Shown: positions 19,101 through 32,613, counted from the first letter of the stretch. The stretch is 64,000 nt of DNA from Rhodocyclales bacterium GT-UBC (GCA_003583745.1 QXPY01000010.1:1-64000), one strand, 5' to 3'. The notes: generated by a model not told the origin, from the sequence alone. Numbers and translations: made by a program.

Positions 19101-19643
19101 ATGACCGAATTTTCTGCACTGCCCGACCCGGACCCGGCCACGCCGCGCCAGGATAATCCCGCCGACTGGCTGGAACTGCATTACCGCCAACGCTGGCTGA
19201 CCCAGGGCTCGACCTTGGGTCAGATCAACCCGGCGCTGAGCGTCGAAGCCTTCGGCTTTGCGCGGCATCAGGGCGACTGGTTGGGTGTGGTCGTCACGCC
19301 CTGGTTCCTGCGCCTGTTCCTGATCAACGGCGGCGGCACGCTGTGGGGAGACATTCCGCCCGGACAGCGGCGCTATGTCGAGTTGCCTTACGGCACCCTT
19401 CCCTTCGTCGCCGAATACGATCCGCAGATCGGGGCGCTGCAGTACAGCGCGTTGGTTGCCTCGATCGGAGAAGTGCCCGACATGGCGACGGCCCGTCTGA
19501 TTGCCGCCGATATCCTGCAAGCCTTTCTGCCTCCGAGCGTGGTCGAGGCACCTGTCGTGGCACCGTCCACCAACCCGGTCGCCGAGGAAGCGCCGCAACT
19601 CAGTCGGCGCGGCTTTTTCCGGCGTCTGGCCGGCAAGCGTTAG
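19101..19643 (+). CDS. HybE-family [NiFe] hydrogenase assembly chaperone
   Basis: 180 residues; the start at 19101 was chosen because the upstream frame runs inside pxpA. HybE features are NPALSVEAFGF, the strongly conserved GVVVTPWFLRLFL and the acidic LPFVAEYDPQIG. In known systems HybE binds the Tat-exported hydrogenase small subunit during maturation. No hydrogenase structural or hyp gene is adjacent, so it is an orphan here. The C-terminus ends with a basic SRRGFFRRLAGKR tail resembling a twin-Arg motif, but at the wrong end of the protein to be an export signal. Confidence 0.8.
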   Translation: MTEFSALPDPDPATPRQDNPADWLELHYRQRWLTQGSTLGQINPALSVEAFGFARHQGDWLGVVVTPWFLRLFLINGGGTLWGDIPPGQRRYVELPYGTLPFVAEYDPQIGALQYSALVASIGEVPDMATARLIAADILQAFLPPSVVEAPVVAPSTNPVAEEAPQLSRRGFFRRLAGKR

Positions 19644-19652
19644 GGGGCGGCG

Positions 19653-20444
19653 ATGAATCAGGACATGGCACAGGCAGCCCGCTTGCGCATCGAGGCGATG
19701 GCTCCCGAGTATGCCGAAGCGACTGCGGTGTGGGCCGAGCGCCTGCATCTGCCGCTGGTCGGCGAAGCCGATTTCGTCGTCCAGTACGGGCCGGATGGCC
19801 TGCAGTTCGTCGAAGCCGGGCCGGATGCGCCGGGGCCGGTGCGGGTCGATTTCCTCGAAGGCGCAGTGGCGCATCGCCGCCTGTTCGGTGGCGGCAGCGG
19901 CCAGATGATCGCCAAGGCCGTCGGCATCCAGCCCGGCGTCCGGCCGCAGGTGCTCGACGCGACTGCCGGCCTCGGGCGCGATGCCTTCGTGCTGGCCGAG
20001 CTGGGCTGCTCGATGACGCTGATCGAGCGCCAGCCCTTGATTGCGGCGTTGCTTGAAGACGGGCTGCGGCGGGCGGCGGATGATGCCGAAGTCGGGCCGG
20101 TGGTGGGCCGCATGCGCCTGCTCGGCGGCAATGCCATCGATCTGATGGCGGCCTGGGCGGATGAGGCGCCACAGGTGATCTATCTCGATCCGATGTTCCC
20201 GCATCGCGACAAGAGTGCGCTGGTAAAAAAAGAGATGCGGCTGTTCCGGCCGCTGGTCGGCAGCGACGACGATGCACCGGCCCTGCTCGCGGCGGCACTG
20301 GCGCTGGCGACGCACCGGGTGGTGGTCAAGCGGCCGCGCAAGGCGCCGCCGGTGGCCGGCGAAAAACCGGGCTATGCGCTGGAGGGCAAGTCGAGCCGCT
20401 ACGACATCTACCCCAAGAAGAGTCTGAAGCCGAACGCCGCTTGA
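19653..20444 (+). CDS. rsmJ: 16S rRNA (guanine(1516)-N(2))-methyltransferase RsmJ
   Basis: SAM-dependent methyltransferase of the YhiQ/RsmJ family modifying a guanine of 16S rRNA. The SAM-binding loop is [12 protein letters not shown], followed by [13 protein letters not shown]. The catalytic-type motif is [19 protein letters not shown], nearly diagnostic of RsmJ. 263 residues, starting nine bases after hybE. It ends before a leader region with a hairpin terminator. Confidence 0.93.
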   Translation: MNQDMAQAARLRIEAMAPEYAEATAVWAERLHLPLVGEADFVVQYGPDGLQFVEAGPDAPGPVRVDFLEGAVAHRRLFGGGSGQMIAKAVGIQPGVRPQVLDATAGLGRDAFVLAELGCSMTLIERQPLIAALLEDGLRRAADDAEVGPVVGRMRLLGGNAIDLMAAWADEAPQVIYLDPMFPHRDKSALVKKEMRLFRPLVGSDDDAPALLAAALALATHRVVVKRPRKAPPVAGEKPGYALEGKSSRYDIYPKKSLKPNAA

Positions 20445-20536
20445 GTCGGGGGCGCGGGGTTTTTCGGTAAAATTTAGGACAAATGCTTTAGCCGGCGGCC
20501 GCCAATCCATGTCGCCGGGGGGGTGTATAACAGCCG

Positions 20537-20561
20537 GGCTCGCCGCTGCGCGGGCCTTTTT
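20537..20561 (+). terminator. Intrinsic terminator between rsmJ and the fatty-acid isomerase gene
   Basis: GGCTCGC (20537-20543) pairs with GCGGGCC (20550-20556), one G-T pair, followed by five T. It lies about 50 bases before the next start codon. A TAAAAT -10-like box at about 20469 upstream of it means the hairpin could be either the rsmJ terminator or a leader attenuator of the next gene. Confidence 0.55.
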
Positions 20562-20611
20562 CATGTGATTCGATGGTTTGGGCTCAGCCCTTTTCATGCC
20601 GGAGACGCGCC

Positions 20612-22963
20612 ATGCGCAAATTCGTCGCCCCTTTGCTCTTCCTGTTTCTCGGCGCTTGTGCGACGGTGGTTTCGCTGCGTCTCGACGATCGCTTCGGCAG
20701 CGCCGACCCGGCCCGCTTCGACCAGCTTGTCGTACCGGGCAATGGGCGCGCACCGGACTACTGGAACGACGTCCGGCCCATTCTCGACCAGCGCTGCGTC
20801 AGTTGTCATGCCTGCTACGATGCGCCTTGCCAGCTCAATCTGAGTAGTTACGCCGGCTTGACCCGAGGAGCCAATCCGGAACAGGTGTATTCCGGAACCC
20901 GCTTGCTTGCCGCCCAACCGACGCGCCTGGGAACCGATGCCCTGAGTACCGTGGGGTGGCGCCAATTGGGATTTTTCCCGGTTCTCAACGAGCGGCAGCA
21001 GTCGCCCGAAGCCAACCGCGTCGGCGGTGTGATGCATCGCCTGCTCGCCATGAAGCAGGAAAATCCCGGCCCGAGCAGCGGTCCGCTCGATGAGGACGAT
21101 TTCGATTTTTCGCTCGACCGGGCGCAAGTCTGTGTCCGGGCGGAAGGCTTGGGGGAATATGCCCTGCGTTACCCGGAGCGCGGCATGCCTTTCGGCTTGC
21201 CGCCGCTTTCTGAAGCCGAGCATGCCACGTTGAGCCGCTGGCTGGAGGCTGGCGCACCCTACCGGCCGCCGCAGCCGCTGCCGGCCTCGGTACTGGCCCG
21301 GGTCAAGGAATGGGAGAGCTTTCTCAACGGCGATAGCGCCAAGCAGCAGTTGGTTGCCCGTTACATCTTCGAACACTGGTACATCGGCCATTTTTATTTC
21401 GATGAAATGCCCGGCCAGTATTTCGAACTGGTACGCAGTCGGACGCCATCCGGTCAAGCGATCGACCTGATTGCGACGCGCCGCCCTTACGACGATCCCG
21501 GCGTCGAACGGGTGTATTACCGCTTGCAGCGGATGGAGGCGACTTCGGTCGCCAAGAAGCACATGCCGCTCAAACTCGACGCCGAGCGGATGGCGAGATT
21601 GCGTGGCTGGTTCTTCAACGATACCTATTCGGTCAGCGAACTGCCCAGCTACGCGCCCGAGGTCGCGGCCAATCCCTTCCTGACCTTCCGCGCCCTGCCG
21701 GTCGATGCGCGTTACCGTTTCATGCTCGATGAAGCCCAATTCACGCTGATGGGCTACATGAAAGGGCCGGTTTGCCGGGGCCAGGTGGCGCTCAATGTCA
21801 TCAACGACCATTTCTGGGTGGTCTTCGTCGCGCCGGACAGCAAGGAAACCCTGCTCATGAACGCCATGCTCGATGCCGCCATTCCGGCCCTGCGTCTGCC
21901 GGCCGAGCAGGAGAGCACGGCCGGACTGCTCGCCTGGCGTCAATATTCGAAGCTGGAAAACCAGTATCTGCAAGCGAAGAGCGCCGTCCTGGCCAAATAC
22001 GCCAGCAAGGATTTCCTGCCCGCCGTCGACAAGCTATGGAATGGTGATGGTCGCAATCCGAATGCGGCACTTACCGTCTTCCGGCATTTCGACAGTGCCT
22101 CGGTGGTGCGCGGCTTGGTCGGCGAGCGACCGCAGACCACCTTGCTGATGGGTTACCCGCTATTCGAGCGCATGCATTACCTGCTGGTGGCCGGCTTTGA
22201 CGTCTACGGAAATATCGGGCACCAGGTTGCCACCCGGCTGTACATGGACTTCCTGCGCATGGAAGGTGAGCTTAATTTCCTGACGCTGCTGCCGCTGGCC
22301 GATCGTCAGCCGGTCCTCGATCGTTGGTATCGTGGCCGCAGCGAACCGCATATCCGGCAGTTCGCCGACGCCGCCGCCTATTTCCCCAAGGACAGCGGCC
22401 AGCGTTATCGCACAGCCGATCATCTCGGCGAACTCTATCAGGCGATCCGTCAGCGCATGGCCCCGGTACGCGAGGCGGCTCTGGATTGGCGGACGAACGG
22501 CTGGAGCATGCGCGAGGTCGCCTTGTTGCAGCGGCTGAACAGCATCCAGGGTATCCCGGCCTCGGTGATGCCGGAAAACAGCCTGCTGGCGATTCAGGAC
22601 CCGGGAGGGAAACTGCATATCGTCTCGCTGGTGCGCAATAGCGCGCACAGCAATGTTGCTGAACTGTTCCGTGAGTCGAGCCGTCGCTTGCCGGCCGAAG
22701 ATACCCTGCTGGCCCTCGATGGTGTCGTTGGTGCCTACCCGAATGCGCTCTATCTGGTCCCGCGCGGCGAACTGGCCGCTTTTGTTGAACTGCTCGGCGG
22801 CCTGGCCGATGAAACGGATCTGGTCAAGCTGACCGAGGTTTACGGTATCCGCCACACCGACCGCCGCTTCTGGCCGCTGAGCGACGCGATCCATGCCGAA
22901 TGGCGGCGGATCGCGCCGCGCGAAGCGGCCATTCTCGACTACAGCCGGTTGGAGAACCGTTAG
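20612..22963 (+). CDS. cti: Fatty acid cis/trans isomerase (Cti)
   Basis: Periplasmic heme enzyme that converts cis- to trans-unsaturated phospholipid acyl chains, lowering membrane fluidity under solvent or heat stress. The start at 20612 has GGAGA upstream and puts a signal peptide at the N-terminus ([19 protein letters not shown]). The c-type heme motif CVSCH is at about residue 58. The length of 783 residues agrees with the family (about 760-790). Conserved blocks include [27 protein letters not shown] and the [21 protein letters not shown] region. Its stop overlaps the convergent TerC gene by four bases. Confidence 0.95.
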   Translation: MRKFVAPLLFLFLGACATVVSLRLDDRFGSADPARFDQLVVPGNGRAPDYWNDVRPILDQRCVSCHACYDAPCQLNLSSYAGLTRGANPEQVYSGTRLLAAQPTRLGTDALSTVGWRQLGFFPVLNERQQSPEANRVGGVMHRLLAMKQENPGPSSGPLDEDDFDFSLDRAQVCVRAEGLGEYALRYPERGMPFGLPPLSEAEHATLSRWLEAGAPYRPPQPLPASVLARVKEWESFLNGDSAKQQLVARYIFEHWYIGHFYFDEMPGQYFELVRSRTPSGQAIDLIATRRPYDDPGVERVYYRLQRMEATSVAKKHMPLKLDAERMARLRGWFFNDTYSVSELPSYAPEVAANPFLTFRALPVDARYRFMLDEAQFTLMGYMKGPVCRGQVALNVINDHFWVVFVAPDSKETLLMNAMLDAAIPALRLPAEQESTAGLLAWRQYSKLENQYLQAKSAVLAKYASKDFLPAVDKLWNGDGRNPNAALTVFRHFDSASVVRGLVGERPQTTLLMGYPLFERMHYLLVAGFDVYGNIGHQVATRLYMDFLRMEGELNFLTLLPLADRQPVLDRWYRGRSEPHIRQFADAAAYFPKDSGQRYRTADHLGELYQAIRQRMAPVREAALDWRTNGWSMREVALLQRLNSIQGIPASVMPENSLLAIQDPGGKLHIVSLVRNSAHSNVAELFRESSRRLPAEDTLLALDGVVGAYPNALYLVPRGELAAFVELLGGLADETDLVKLTEVYGIRHTDRRFWPLSDAIHAEWRRIAPREAAILDYSRLENR

Positions 22964-23919
22964 CCGCTTTGCCGTTCGCGGGCTTCCTTGCGCAGGGAAG
23001 CCCACACCGAGACCCCGATGATGACGGCAACGACGGCGAGCGAGAAACCAACCGGAATCTTGTAGAGGTCGATCAGCAGCATCTTGACGCCGATGAACAT
23101 CAGGACCACGGCCAGGCCGTACTTGAGCAGCGAGAAACGGTCGGCGACGCCAGCCAGCAGGAAGTACATGGCGCGCAGGCCGAGAATCGCGAAGATGTTC
23201 GAAGTCAGCACGATGAACGGGTCGGTGGTGATGGCGAAAATGGCCGGGATCGAATCAACGGCGAAGATCAGGTCGGAAATCTCGACCAGCACCAGGGCCA
23301 GGAACAAGGGCGTGGCGTAGCGCACGCCGTTCTGCCAGGTAAAGAAGTTGTGGCCGTCGAAGGTCTTGCTCACCTTCATGTGGCGGCGCAACCAGAGCAG
23401 CAGCTTGTTGTTCTCCAGGTCCGGCTGTTCATCGGCGAACCAGTACATCTTGACGCCGGTGAGCAAAAGGAAAGCACCGAACAGGTAGAGAATCCAGTGG
23501 AACTGGGTGATCAGCCAGGCGCCGGCAAAGATCATGATCGTCCGCATCACGATCGCACCGAGCACGCCGTAGAGCAGAACCCGCTTCTGCAGTGCAGCGG
23601 GCACCGAGAAATAGCCGAAGAGCAGCAGCCAGACGAAGACGTTATCGACTGCCAAAGCCTTTTCTATAAGGTAGCCGGTGATGAATTCGAGCGACTTGGT
23701 GTTGGCGACCTCGCGCCCCAGCGTGCCGTCGAGGTAGAACCACAGTCCGCCGGCGAAGGCCAGCGTCAGGGTGATCCAGATCACCGACCAGATGGCGGCC
23801 TCCTTGAAACTGACGCGATGTTCCTTGCCGCCGCCGACGACGAAGAGGTCGATGGCGAGCATGACCACGACGATGCTTGCGAAGCCCAGCCACAGTGCCG
23901 GGCTGCCGATGGTTTCCAT
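22960..23919 (-). CDS. TerC/Alx-family integral membrane protein, probable Mn2+ exporter
   Basis: 319 residues from the ATG at 23919, with AGGGAATCAATC before it; the longer frame crosses the riboswitch and is not coding. About nine hydrophobic helices. The TerC hallmark acidic motifs are inside the membrane segments: [28 protein letters not shown] and [24 protein letters not shown]. Members under the yybP-ykoY element (E. coli Alx) export manganese; the same RNA element lies directly upstream here, so Mn2+ export is the likely job. Confidence 0.92.
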   Translation of the reverse strand: METIGSPALWLGFASIVVVMLAIDLFVVGGGKEHRVSFKEAAIWSVIWITLTLAFAGGLWFYLDGTLGREVANTKSLEFITGYLIEKALAVDNVFVWLLLFGYFSVPAALQKRVLLYGVLGAIVMRTIMIFAGAWLITQFHWILYLFGAFLLLTGVKMYWFADEQPDLENNKLLLWLRRHMKVSKTFDGHNFFTWQNGVRYATPLFLALVLVEISDLIFAVDSIPAIFAITTDPFIVLTSNIFAILGLRAMYFLLAGVADRFSLLKYGLAVVLMFIGVKMLLIDLYKIPVGFSLAVVAVIIGVSVWASLRKEARERQSG

Positions 23920-23947
23920 GATTGATTCCCTTTCGTGCATTCCAGAT

Positions 23948-23975
23948 AGCAAAAAGCCCATGCCGGATGGGGCTG
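23948..23975 (-). terminator. Riboswitch-linked intrinsic terminator in the TerC leader
   Basis: On the minus strand AGCCCCAT (complement of 23967-23974) pairs, with one bulged C, with ATGGGCT (complement of 23955-23961), followed by TTTTT (23951-23955). It sits between the aptamer and the start codon 30 bases further on. This is the expected position for an expression platform in which ligand binding prevents termination. Confidence 0.75.
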
Positions 23976-23984
23976 GGCCGTGGA

Positions 23985-24109
23985 ATGCCAAAGGAGCCTC
24001 GCCGTCGCGGCAAAGGTCTTGCTCACAGCGTTGTTCTGCTGCCCGGATGCCGGAAGCTTGCGCTTCGTGATGACGACAGGCCGGTTTTGGAGCTACTCCC
24101 CCTTGGGAT
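23985..24109 (-). ncRNA. yybP-ykoY manganese riboswitch aptamer
   Basis: Read on the minus strand the leader begins AAGGGGGAGTAGCT (complement of 24091-24105), the invariant opening of this family. It continues through a CGGCCTGTCGTCATCACG arm and later carries the second conserved loop ACCTTTGCCG (complement of about 24007-24016) before closing. It lies between a strong promoter and a terminator upstream of a TerC/Alx gene, the classical target. Known members sense Mn2+. Boundaries are approximate. Confidence 0.88.
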
Positions 24110-24115
24110 GGGATG

Positions 24116-24144
24116 ACTGTAATAAACCCGACCATGGCTGTCAA
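24116..24144 (-). promoter_or_regulatory. Sigma-70 promoter of the manganese riboswitch-TerC transcript
   Basis: TTGACA (complement of 24139-24144), a 17-base spacer and TACAGT (complement of 24116-24121). The -35 box is consensus and the spacing ideal. Transcription would begin near 24109, right at the edge of the riboswitch. Confidence 0.8.
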
Positions 24145-24237
24145 CTACTAAGCGTGCCCGAATGAATGGGAGCTACGGAATTGTCATGTTGTTGTAATAT
24201 TTCGCCCCCATCATGCCGGCTTTCGCGGGAGACTGAA

Positions 24238-24693
24238 GTGGAATTGTTGCTGTGGCGCCATGCCGAAGCCGAGGATGGCGAAGACGATCTGAAGCGCCGC
24301 CTGACCGAGCGCGGCGAAAAGCAGGCGCGGCTCATGGCGGCCTGGATTCATGCCCATCAGCCCAAAGATATGCGGATCATCGTCAGCCCGGCGATCCGTA
24401 CCCAGCAGACCGCCGAAGCCCTCAAGCTGCCTTTTGAAACGCATCGCAAGATCGGCCCCGAAGCTTGTGTTTCCGAATTGATCGCCGCCTCGGGCTGGCC
24501 GCATGGCAGCGGTTCGGTGCTGATCGTCGGCCACCAGCCTTCGCTCGGTCGGATGGCATCACTGTTGTTGGCCGGCCACGAAGCCGAGTGGAGCATCAAG
24601 AAGGGAGCGCTCTGGTGGCTGAGCAACCGGGTGCGCCGAAACGAGACGCAAACCGTGCTGCGAGCGATGATTCCGGTCGATATGCTCGACTAG
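24238..24693 (+). CDS. sixA: SixA-type phosphohistidine phosphatase
   Basis: Histidine phosphatase superfamily. GTG start at 24238 with GGGAGA upstream, giving 151 residues. The catalytic motif LLWRHAEAE (RHA in place of RHG) is at the very N-terminus and the second histidine is in IVGHQPSLGRM, both as in SixA. SixA dephosphorylates phosphohistidine on HPt domains or nitrogen PTS proteins in E. coli; the local target is unknown. The next gene encodes a polyphosphate kinase, a pairing that may be functional (phosphate handling) or incidental. Confidence 0.88.
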   Translation: MELLLWRHAEAEDGEDDLKRRLTERGEKQARLMAAWIHAHQPKDMRIIVSPAIRTQQTAEALKLPFETHRKIGPEACVSELIAASGWPHGSGSVLIVGHQPSLGRMASLLLAGHEAEWSIKKGALWWLSNRVRRNETQTVLRAMIPVDMLD

Positions 24694-24751
24694 ACAGGAC
24701 GGCCGCTTCGGCGTGAAATAAGCCCTTTGGCATGATTTCAGTGGAGGGGGC

Positions 24752-25873
24752 ATGGCAGTCAATAAAAAATCACCCAGCAAGCAACCGGCGGTTGAAAGCG
24801 TCGGCAACCTGGCAAAAACGCGCCCGCCGCGCCGGCGTCTGGCCAGTAGCGGCGATGTGGCGCCCAGGCTGACGCCACCGGACATCGAGGATTTCAGCGT
24901 GCAGGCGGCGGTCGATGCGGCGCGAGAAGCCAAGTTGGGAGCGGTGCGTGACGTTATCGCCGGCTTGCCGGCCGAGGAATCGGTAGCCCTGCTCAAGGGC
25001 TTGCTCAAGCAGCAGGGCGTCGTTGCCGAGGGCTTGCCGGTCAGCCCGGACGAGGAACTGGCCAAGGATTGGCGCGACGGCGGCTATCCTTACAAGAACC
25101 TGATGCAGCGCAAGAACTACGAGCGGCAGAAATACCGCCTGCAGGTCGAGTTGCTCAAGCTGCAAGCCTGGGTCAAGGAAACCGGGCAGAAGGTGGTCAT
25201 TCTCTTCGAGGGGCGCGATGCGGCCGGCAAGGGAGGCACCATCAAGCGCTTCATGGAACACCTGAATCCGCGCGGTGCCCGCGTCGTGGCGCTGGAAAAG
25301 CCGAGCGAGATCGAACGCGGCCAGTGGTATTTCCAGCGCTACGTGCAGCATTTGCCGACCAACGGCGAAATCGTCCTGTTCGACCGCTCCTGGTACAACC
25401 GGGCCGGCGTCGAGCGGGTGATGGGCTTTTGCAGCGACCAGGAGTACGGCGAATTCGTCCGTCAGGCGCCGGAGTTCGAGCGCATGTTGGCGCGCAACGG
25501 TACGCACCTGATCAAGTTCTGGTTTTCGGTCAGCCGCGAGGAGCAGCGCCGCCGCTTCCGCGAACGCAAGGTCCATCCGCTCAAGCAGTGGAAGCTGTCA
25601 CCGATCGACATGGCCTCGCTCGACAAGTGGGACGACTACACCAAGGCCAAGGAGGCGATGTTCTTCCACACCGACACCGCCGATGCCCCGTGGACGGTGA
25701 TCAAGTCCAATTGCAAGAAGCGGGCGAGGCTCAATGCCATGCGCTACGTGCTGCACAAGCTGCCCTACGCCAACAAGGACACCGAGCAGATCGGCAATCT
25801 CGACCCGCTGATCGTCGGCCGCGCCAACGTGGTTTACGAGCGCGGCGAGCAACAGGGCGTGCCGATCCTCTAG
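24752..25873 (+). CDS. ppk2: Polyphosphate kinase 2 (PPK2 family)
   Basis: Transfers phosphate between polyphosphate and nucleotides. 373 residues: an N-terminal low-complexity basic/Ala extension of about 100, then the PPK2 domain. Walker A is FEGRDAAGKGGTIKRF, Walker B-like FDRSWYNRAGVERVMGF, and the lid-module arginines lie in REEQRRRFRERK. Further conserved segments are WKLSPIDMASLDKWDDYTKAKEAM split over the domain. The direction of the reaction (GTP/ATP synthesis versus polyP synthesis) depends on subclass and is not settled here. Its stop abuts the convergent thioesterase gene. Confidence 0.95.
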   Translation: MAVNKKSPSKQPAVESVGNLAKTRPPRRRLASSGDVAPRLTPPDIEDFSVQAAVDAAREAKLGAVRDVIAGLPAEESVALLKGLLKQQGVVAEGLPVSPDEELAKDWRDGGYPYKNLMQRKNYERQKYRLQVELLKLQAWVKETGQKVVILFEGRDAAGKGGTIKRFMEHLNPRGARVVALEKPSEIERGQWYFQRYVQHLPTNGEIVLFDRSWYNRAGVERVMGFCSDQEYGEFVRQAPEFERMLARNGTHLIKFWFSVSREEQRRRFRERKVHPLKQWKLSPIDMASLDKWDDYTKAKEAMFFHTDTADAPWTVIKSNCKKRARLNAMRYVLHKLPYANKDTEQIGNLDPLIVGRANVVYERGEQQGVPIL

Positions 25874-26365
25874 TCAGCTGATGACGTAGGAAGCGCAGCC
25901 GGTGGCGATCAGCTGGCCGGTTTCGTTCTCCAGCGACATCTGGACCGAAGCGATGCGGCCGCCGAGGCGGGTGACCCGGCCGGTGGCGGTGAATTTCTTG
26001 CCGATGCCCTGGTGCAGGTAATCGGTGCGCAGGTCGATGGTGCCGATGCGGCCGAAGCGATGGCCGACCTGTTCGGTGGTTTCGTTGTTGAACTTCTCGG
26101 CGACGGCGACCGTGGCGGCCAGACCCCCGACGGTGTCGAGCACGGTGGCGATGACGCCGCCGTGCAGGCGACCGTGCTGGTAATGGCCGATCAGGTCGGG
26201 GCGCATCAGGAAGCTGATCTGCGGCGCTGCCGGGTCGAGCGATTCAACCTTGAAACCGAGCAGTTCGTTGAAGCAGAGCTTGTGCTCGAAGACATCGCGC
26301 AGCGCCGCTTCGAGGCGGGCCTGTTCGGATGCGGAGCGGCGGGGAAGTTGGGGCGTGGCGGTCAT
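25874..26365 (-). CDS. PaaI-family hotdog-fold thioesterase
   Basis: 163 residues with one hotdog domain. The helix motif GRLHGGVIATVLDTVGG carries the family's His/Gly-Gly substrate-binding turn and the likely acidic catalytic residue; the strand IGTIDLRTDYLHQGIGKKFTATG is the typical partner. These enzymes hydrolyse acyl- or aryl-CoA thioesters. It stands alone, immediately downstream of the terminator of the pyruvate dehydrogenase operon on the same strand, so it needs its own promoter or read-through. Confidence 0.87.
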   Translation of the reverse strand: MTATPQLPRRSASEQARLEAALRDVFEHKLCFNELLGFKVESLDPAAPQISFLMRPDLIGHYQHGRLHGGVIATVLDTVGGLAATVAVAEKFNNETTEQVGHRFGRIGTIDLRTDYLHQGIGKKFTATGRVTRLGGRIASVQMSLENETGQLIATGCASYVIS

Positions 26366-26380
26366 GGCGTTCTCTGGATG

Positions 26381-26410
26381 TGAAAAGGGCGACGGGGTTG
26401 CCGTCGCCCT
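26381..26410 (-). terminator. Intrinsic terminator of the pyruvate dehydrogenase operon
   Basis: A perfect ten-base stem, AGGGCGACGG (26386-26395) with CCGTCGCCCT (26401-26410) and loop GGTTG, followed on the minus strand by TTTTC. It begins 30 bases past the lpd stop codon and ends only about 16 bases before the thioesterase start codon. Confidence 0.8.
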
Positions 26411-26439
26411 GCTGAATGCCAGTTTAGCCTAGCTGCGGC

Positions 26440-28221
<1,782 letters not shown>

Positions 28222-28231
28222 CGCATTCCCC

Positions 28232-29539
28232 TTAGACGATCATGCGGCGCATGTCGGCCAGCAGTTCGGCGACATAGACGTTGAAGCGGGTGGCCAGCGC
28301 GCCGTCGATGACGCGGTGGTCGGCGGTCAGCGACAGCGGCAGGGTCAGGCGCGGTACAAACTGCTTGCCGTCCCAGACCGGCTTCATGGCCGACTTGTTG
28401 ACGCCGAGGATGGCGACTTCCGGGGCATTGACGATCGGTGCGAAGTAGGTGCCACCGATGCCGCCCAGGCTGGAAATGGTGAAGCACGCACCGGACATGT
28501 CGGCCGGCTTCAGCTTGCCGTCACGGGCTTGCTTGGCCAGCTCGCCGGTTTCCCTGGCGATCTCGAAGACGCCCTTCTTGTCGGCATTCTTGACCACCGG
28601 CACGACCAGGCCGTTCGGGGTGTCGGCCGCGAAACCGATGTTGAAGTACTTCTTCAGCACCAGGTTGTCGCCGTCGAGCGAGGCGTTGAATTCCGGGTAG
28701 CGCTGCATCGCCTTGACGCAAGCCTTGATCAGGAAGGCGAGCATGGTCAGCTTGTTGCCGGTCTTCTCGTTTTCCTTGTTGAGCTGGACGCGGAAGGCTT
28801 CCAGATCGGTGATGTCGGCATCTTCGTGATAGGTCACGGCCGGGATCATCACCCAGTTGCGCGACAGGTTCTGGCCGGAAATCTTCTTGATGCGGGACAG
28901 CGGCTTGACCTCGATTTCACCGAACTTGCTGAAATCGACCTTCGGCCAGGGCAGCAGATCGAGCACGCCGCCGCCGGTGACACCGCCCGCCGCCGGGGCG
29001 ACCGGGCCGGAAATGGCGCCGGACATCACGCCCTTGACGTACTTGGTCAGGTCTTCCTTGACGATGCGGTTCTTCGGGCCGGTGGCCGGTACCTTGGACA
29101 GATCGACACCGAGTTCGCGGGCATAGGCACGAACCGACGGCGAAGCATGCACCTTGCTGCCGACCGGCAGGGCCGGCGCCAGGGCTGCCGGTGCGGCAGC
29201 CGGCGCGGCGACAGGCGCAGCGGCCGGAGCCGGCGCTGCTGCAGGTGCAGCGGCTTGCGGGGCCGGAGCGGCTGCGGGGGCCGCAGCCGGCGCGCCGGCG
29301 CCGGTTTCGACCTTGATCAGCACGGCGCCTTCGCCGACCTTGGAGCCGAGCTGGACGAGGACTTCCTTGACCACGCCGGCTACCGTCGAGGGCACGTCCA
29401 TCGTGGCCTTGTCGGATTCCAGCGTGACGATGGCGTCGTCGACCTTGATGCTGTCGCCAACCTTGACGAACAGCTCGATGACCGGCACTTCGGCGAAGTC
29501 GCCGATATCGGGGACTTTGACTTCGATGATTTGGCTCAT
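28232..29539 (-). CDS. aceF: Dihydrolipoamide acetyltransferase (E2) of pyruvate dehydrogenase
   Basis: Core subunit that passes the acetyl group from lipoate to CoA. 435 residues: one lipoyl domain (1-75, ESDKATMDV), an Ala/Pro linker (about 80-125), a peripheral-subunit-binding domain (SPSVRAYARELGVDLSKV) and the catalytic domain with the C-terminal LTADHRVIDGALATRF signature. It has a single lipoyl domain where E. coli E2 has three. It lies 15 bases after aceE in the operon and starts with a good Shine-Dalgarno (AGGGAGA). Confidence 0.96.
   Translation of the reverse strand: MSQIIEVKVPDIGDFAEVPVIELFVKVGDSIKVDDAIVTLESDKATMDVPSTVAGVVKEVLVQLGSKVGEGAVLIKVETGAGAPAAAPAAAPAPQAAAPAAAPAPAAAPVAAPAAAPAALAPALPVGSKVHASPSVRAYARELGVDLSKVPATGPKNRIVKEDLTKYVKGVMSGAISGPVAPAAGGVTGGGVLDLLPWPKVDFSKFGEIEVKPLSRIKKISGQNLSRNWVMIPAVTYHEDADITDLEAFRVQLNKENEKTGNKLTMLAFLIKACVKAMQRYPEFNASLDGDNLVLKKYFNIGFAADTPNGLVVPVVKNADKKGVFEIARETGELAKQARDGKLKPADMSGACFTISSLGGIGGTYFAPIVNAPEVAILGVNKSAMKPVWDGKQFVPRLTLPLSLTADHRVIDGALATRFNVYVAELLADMRRMIV
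29378..29539 (-). repeat. Direct repeat copy 2: lipoyl-domain coding segment of aceF
   Basis: Partner of the copy at 28060-28221. The run coding for the central part of the domain around the lipoyl lysine is identical over more than 60 bases. Similarity fades at the Ala/Pro-rich linker. Confidence 0.8.
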
Positions 29540-29554
29540 GTTGTCTCTCCCTGA

Positions 29555-32239
<2,685 letters not shown>

Positions 32240-32267
32240 GATTTGTCTCCTAGGTTGGACTTCATTT

Positions 32268-32290
32268 TGTTTTGCCTGTTGAGCAAAACA
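32268..32290. promoter_or_regulatory. Inverted repeat in the aceE leader
   Basis: TGTTTTGC (32268-32275), seven-base loop, GCAAAACA (32283-32290), a perfect 8-bp dyad 29 bases upstream of the aceE start codon. It could be an operator or an RNA hairpin. Confidence 0.4.
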
Positions 32291-32558
32291 ACTCTAGCTC
32301 TTTGCGAGGCGCGACGCGACCCCGCGTTTACACCTACTACCCACTTAGTATTTCGCATTGTAAAAACAAAATTCGCATCGTGCAATATCGTGAATGGCTT
32401 TTTTCTTTAGGAGAAACCCTTAAAAACAAATATTCACGTCAGGTCATACGATGACTGGATGTGGGGCGCGTTCCATGTTGTTTGGCCGTGAAGCGTCGCG
32501 GCAGTAGCGGATAGAGGGCGGAACGAGGGCGAAGCCGGGCCGGGGCGGCGTAATCTGG

Positions 32559-32564
32559 TAAAAT
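32559..32564 (+). promoter_or_regulatory. Probable -10 box of the folD-purEK operon
   Basis: TAAAAT in the context GGTAAAATATTCGCC, similar to the TATATTCGCC ahead of queC and TATAATCGCGG ahead of the tRNA gene. A start near 32571 would put the hairpin at the very 5' end of the transcript. No good -35 box is seen. Confidence 0.5.
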
Positions 32565-32579
32565 ATTCGCCAATTCAAA

Positions 32580-32613
32580 GGGAAAGGCCCCCGCCTTTCC
32601 CCTTTTCTTTTTT
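32580..32613 (+). terminator. Terminator-like hairpin in the folD leader (possible attenuator)
   Basis: GGGAAAGG (32580-32587) pairs perfectly with CCTTTCCC (32594-32601) across a six-base loop and is followed by CTTTTCTTTTTT. It has the full form of an intrinsic terminator yet lies 14 bases ahead of the folD start with no upstream plus-strand gene to terminate, since the neighbour aceE points away. Confidence 0.7.

Noticed and set aside
19604..19643. Tat signal in HybE
   Set aside because: The twin-Arg motif is at the C-terminus with no hydrophobic region after it, so it cannot be an export signal.
32260..32450. Thiamine or THF riboswitch in the aceE-folD gap
   Set aside because: Conserved TPP (CTGAGA) and THF aptamer elements are not present; only a simple dyad and a terminator hairpin are seen.
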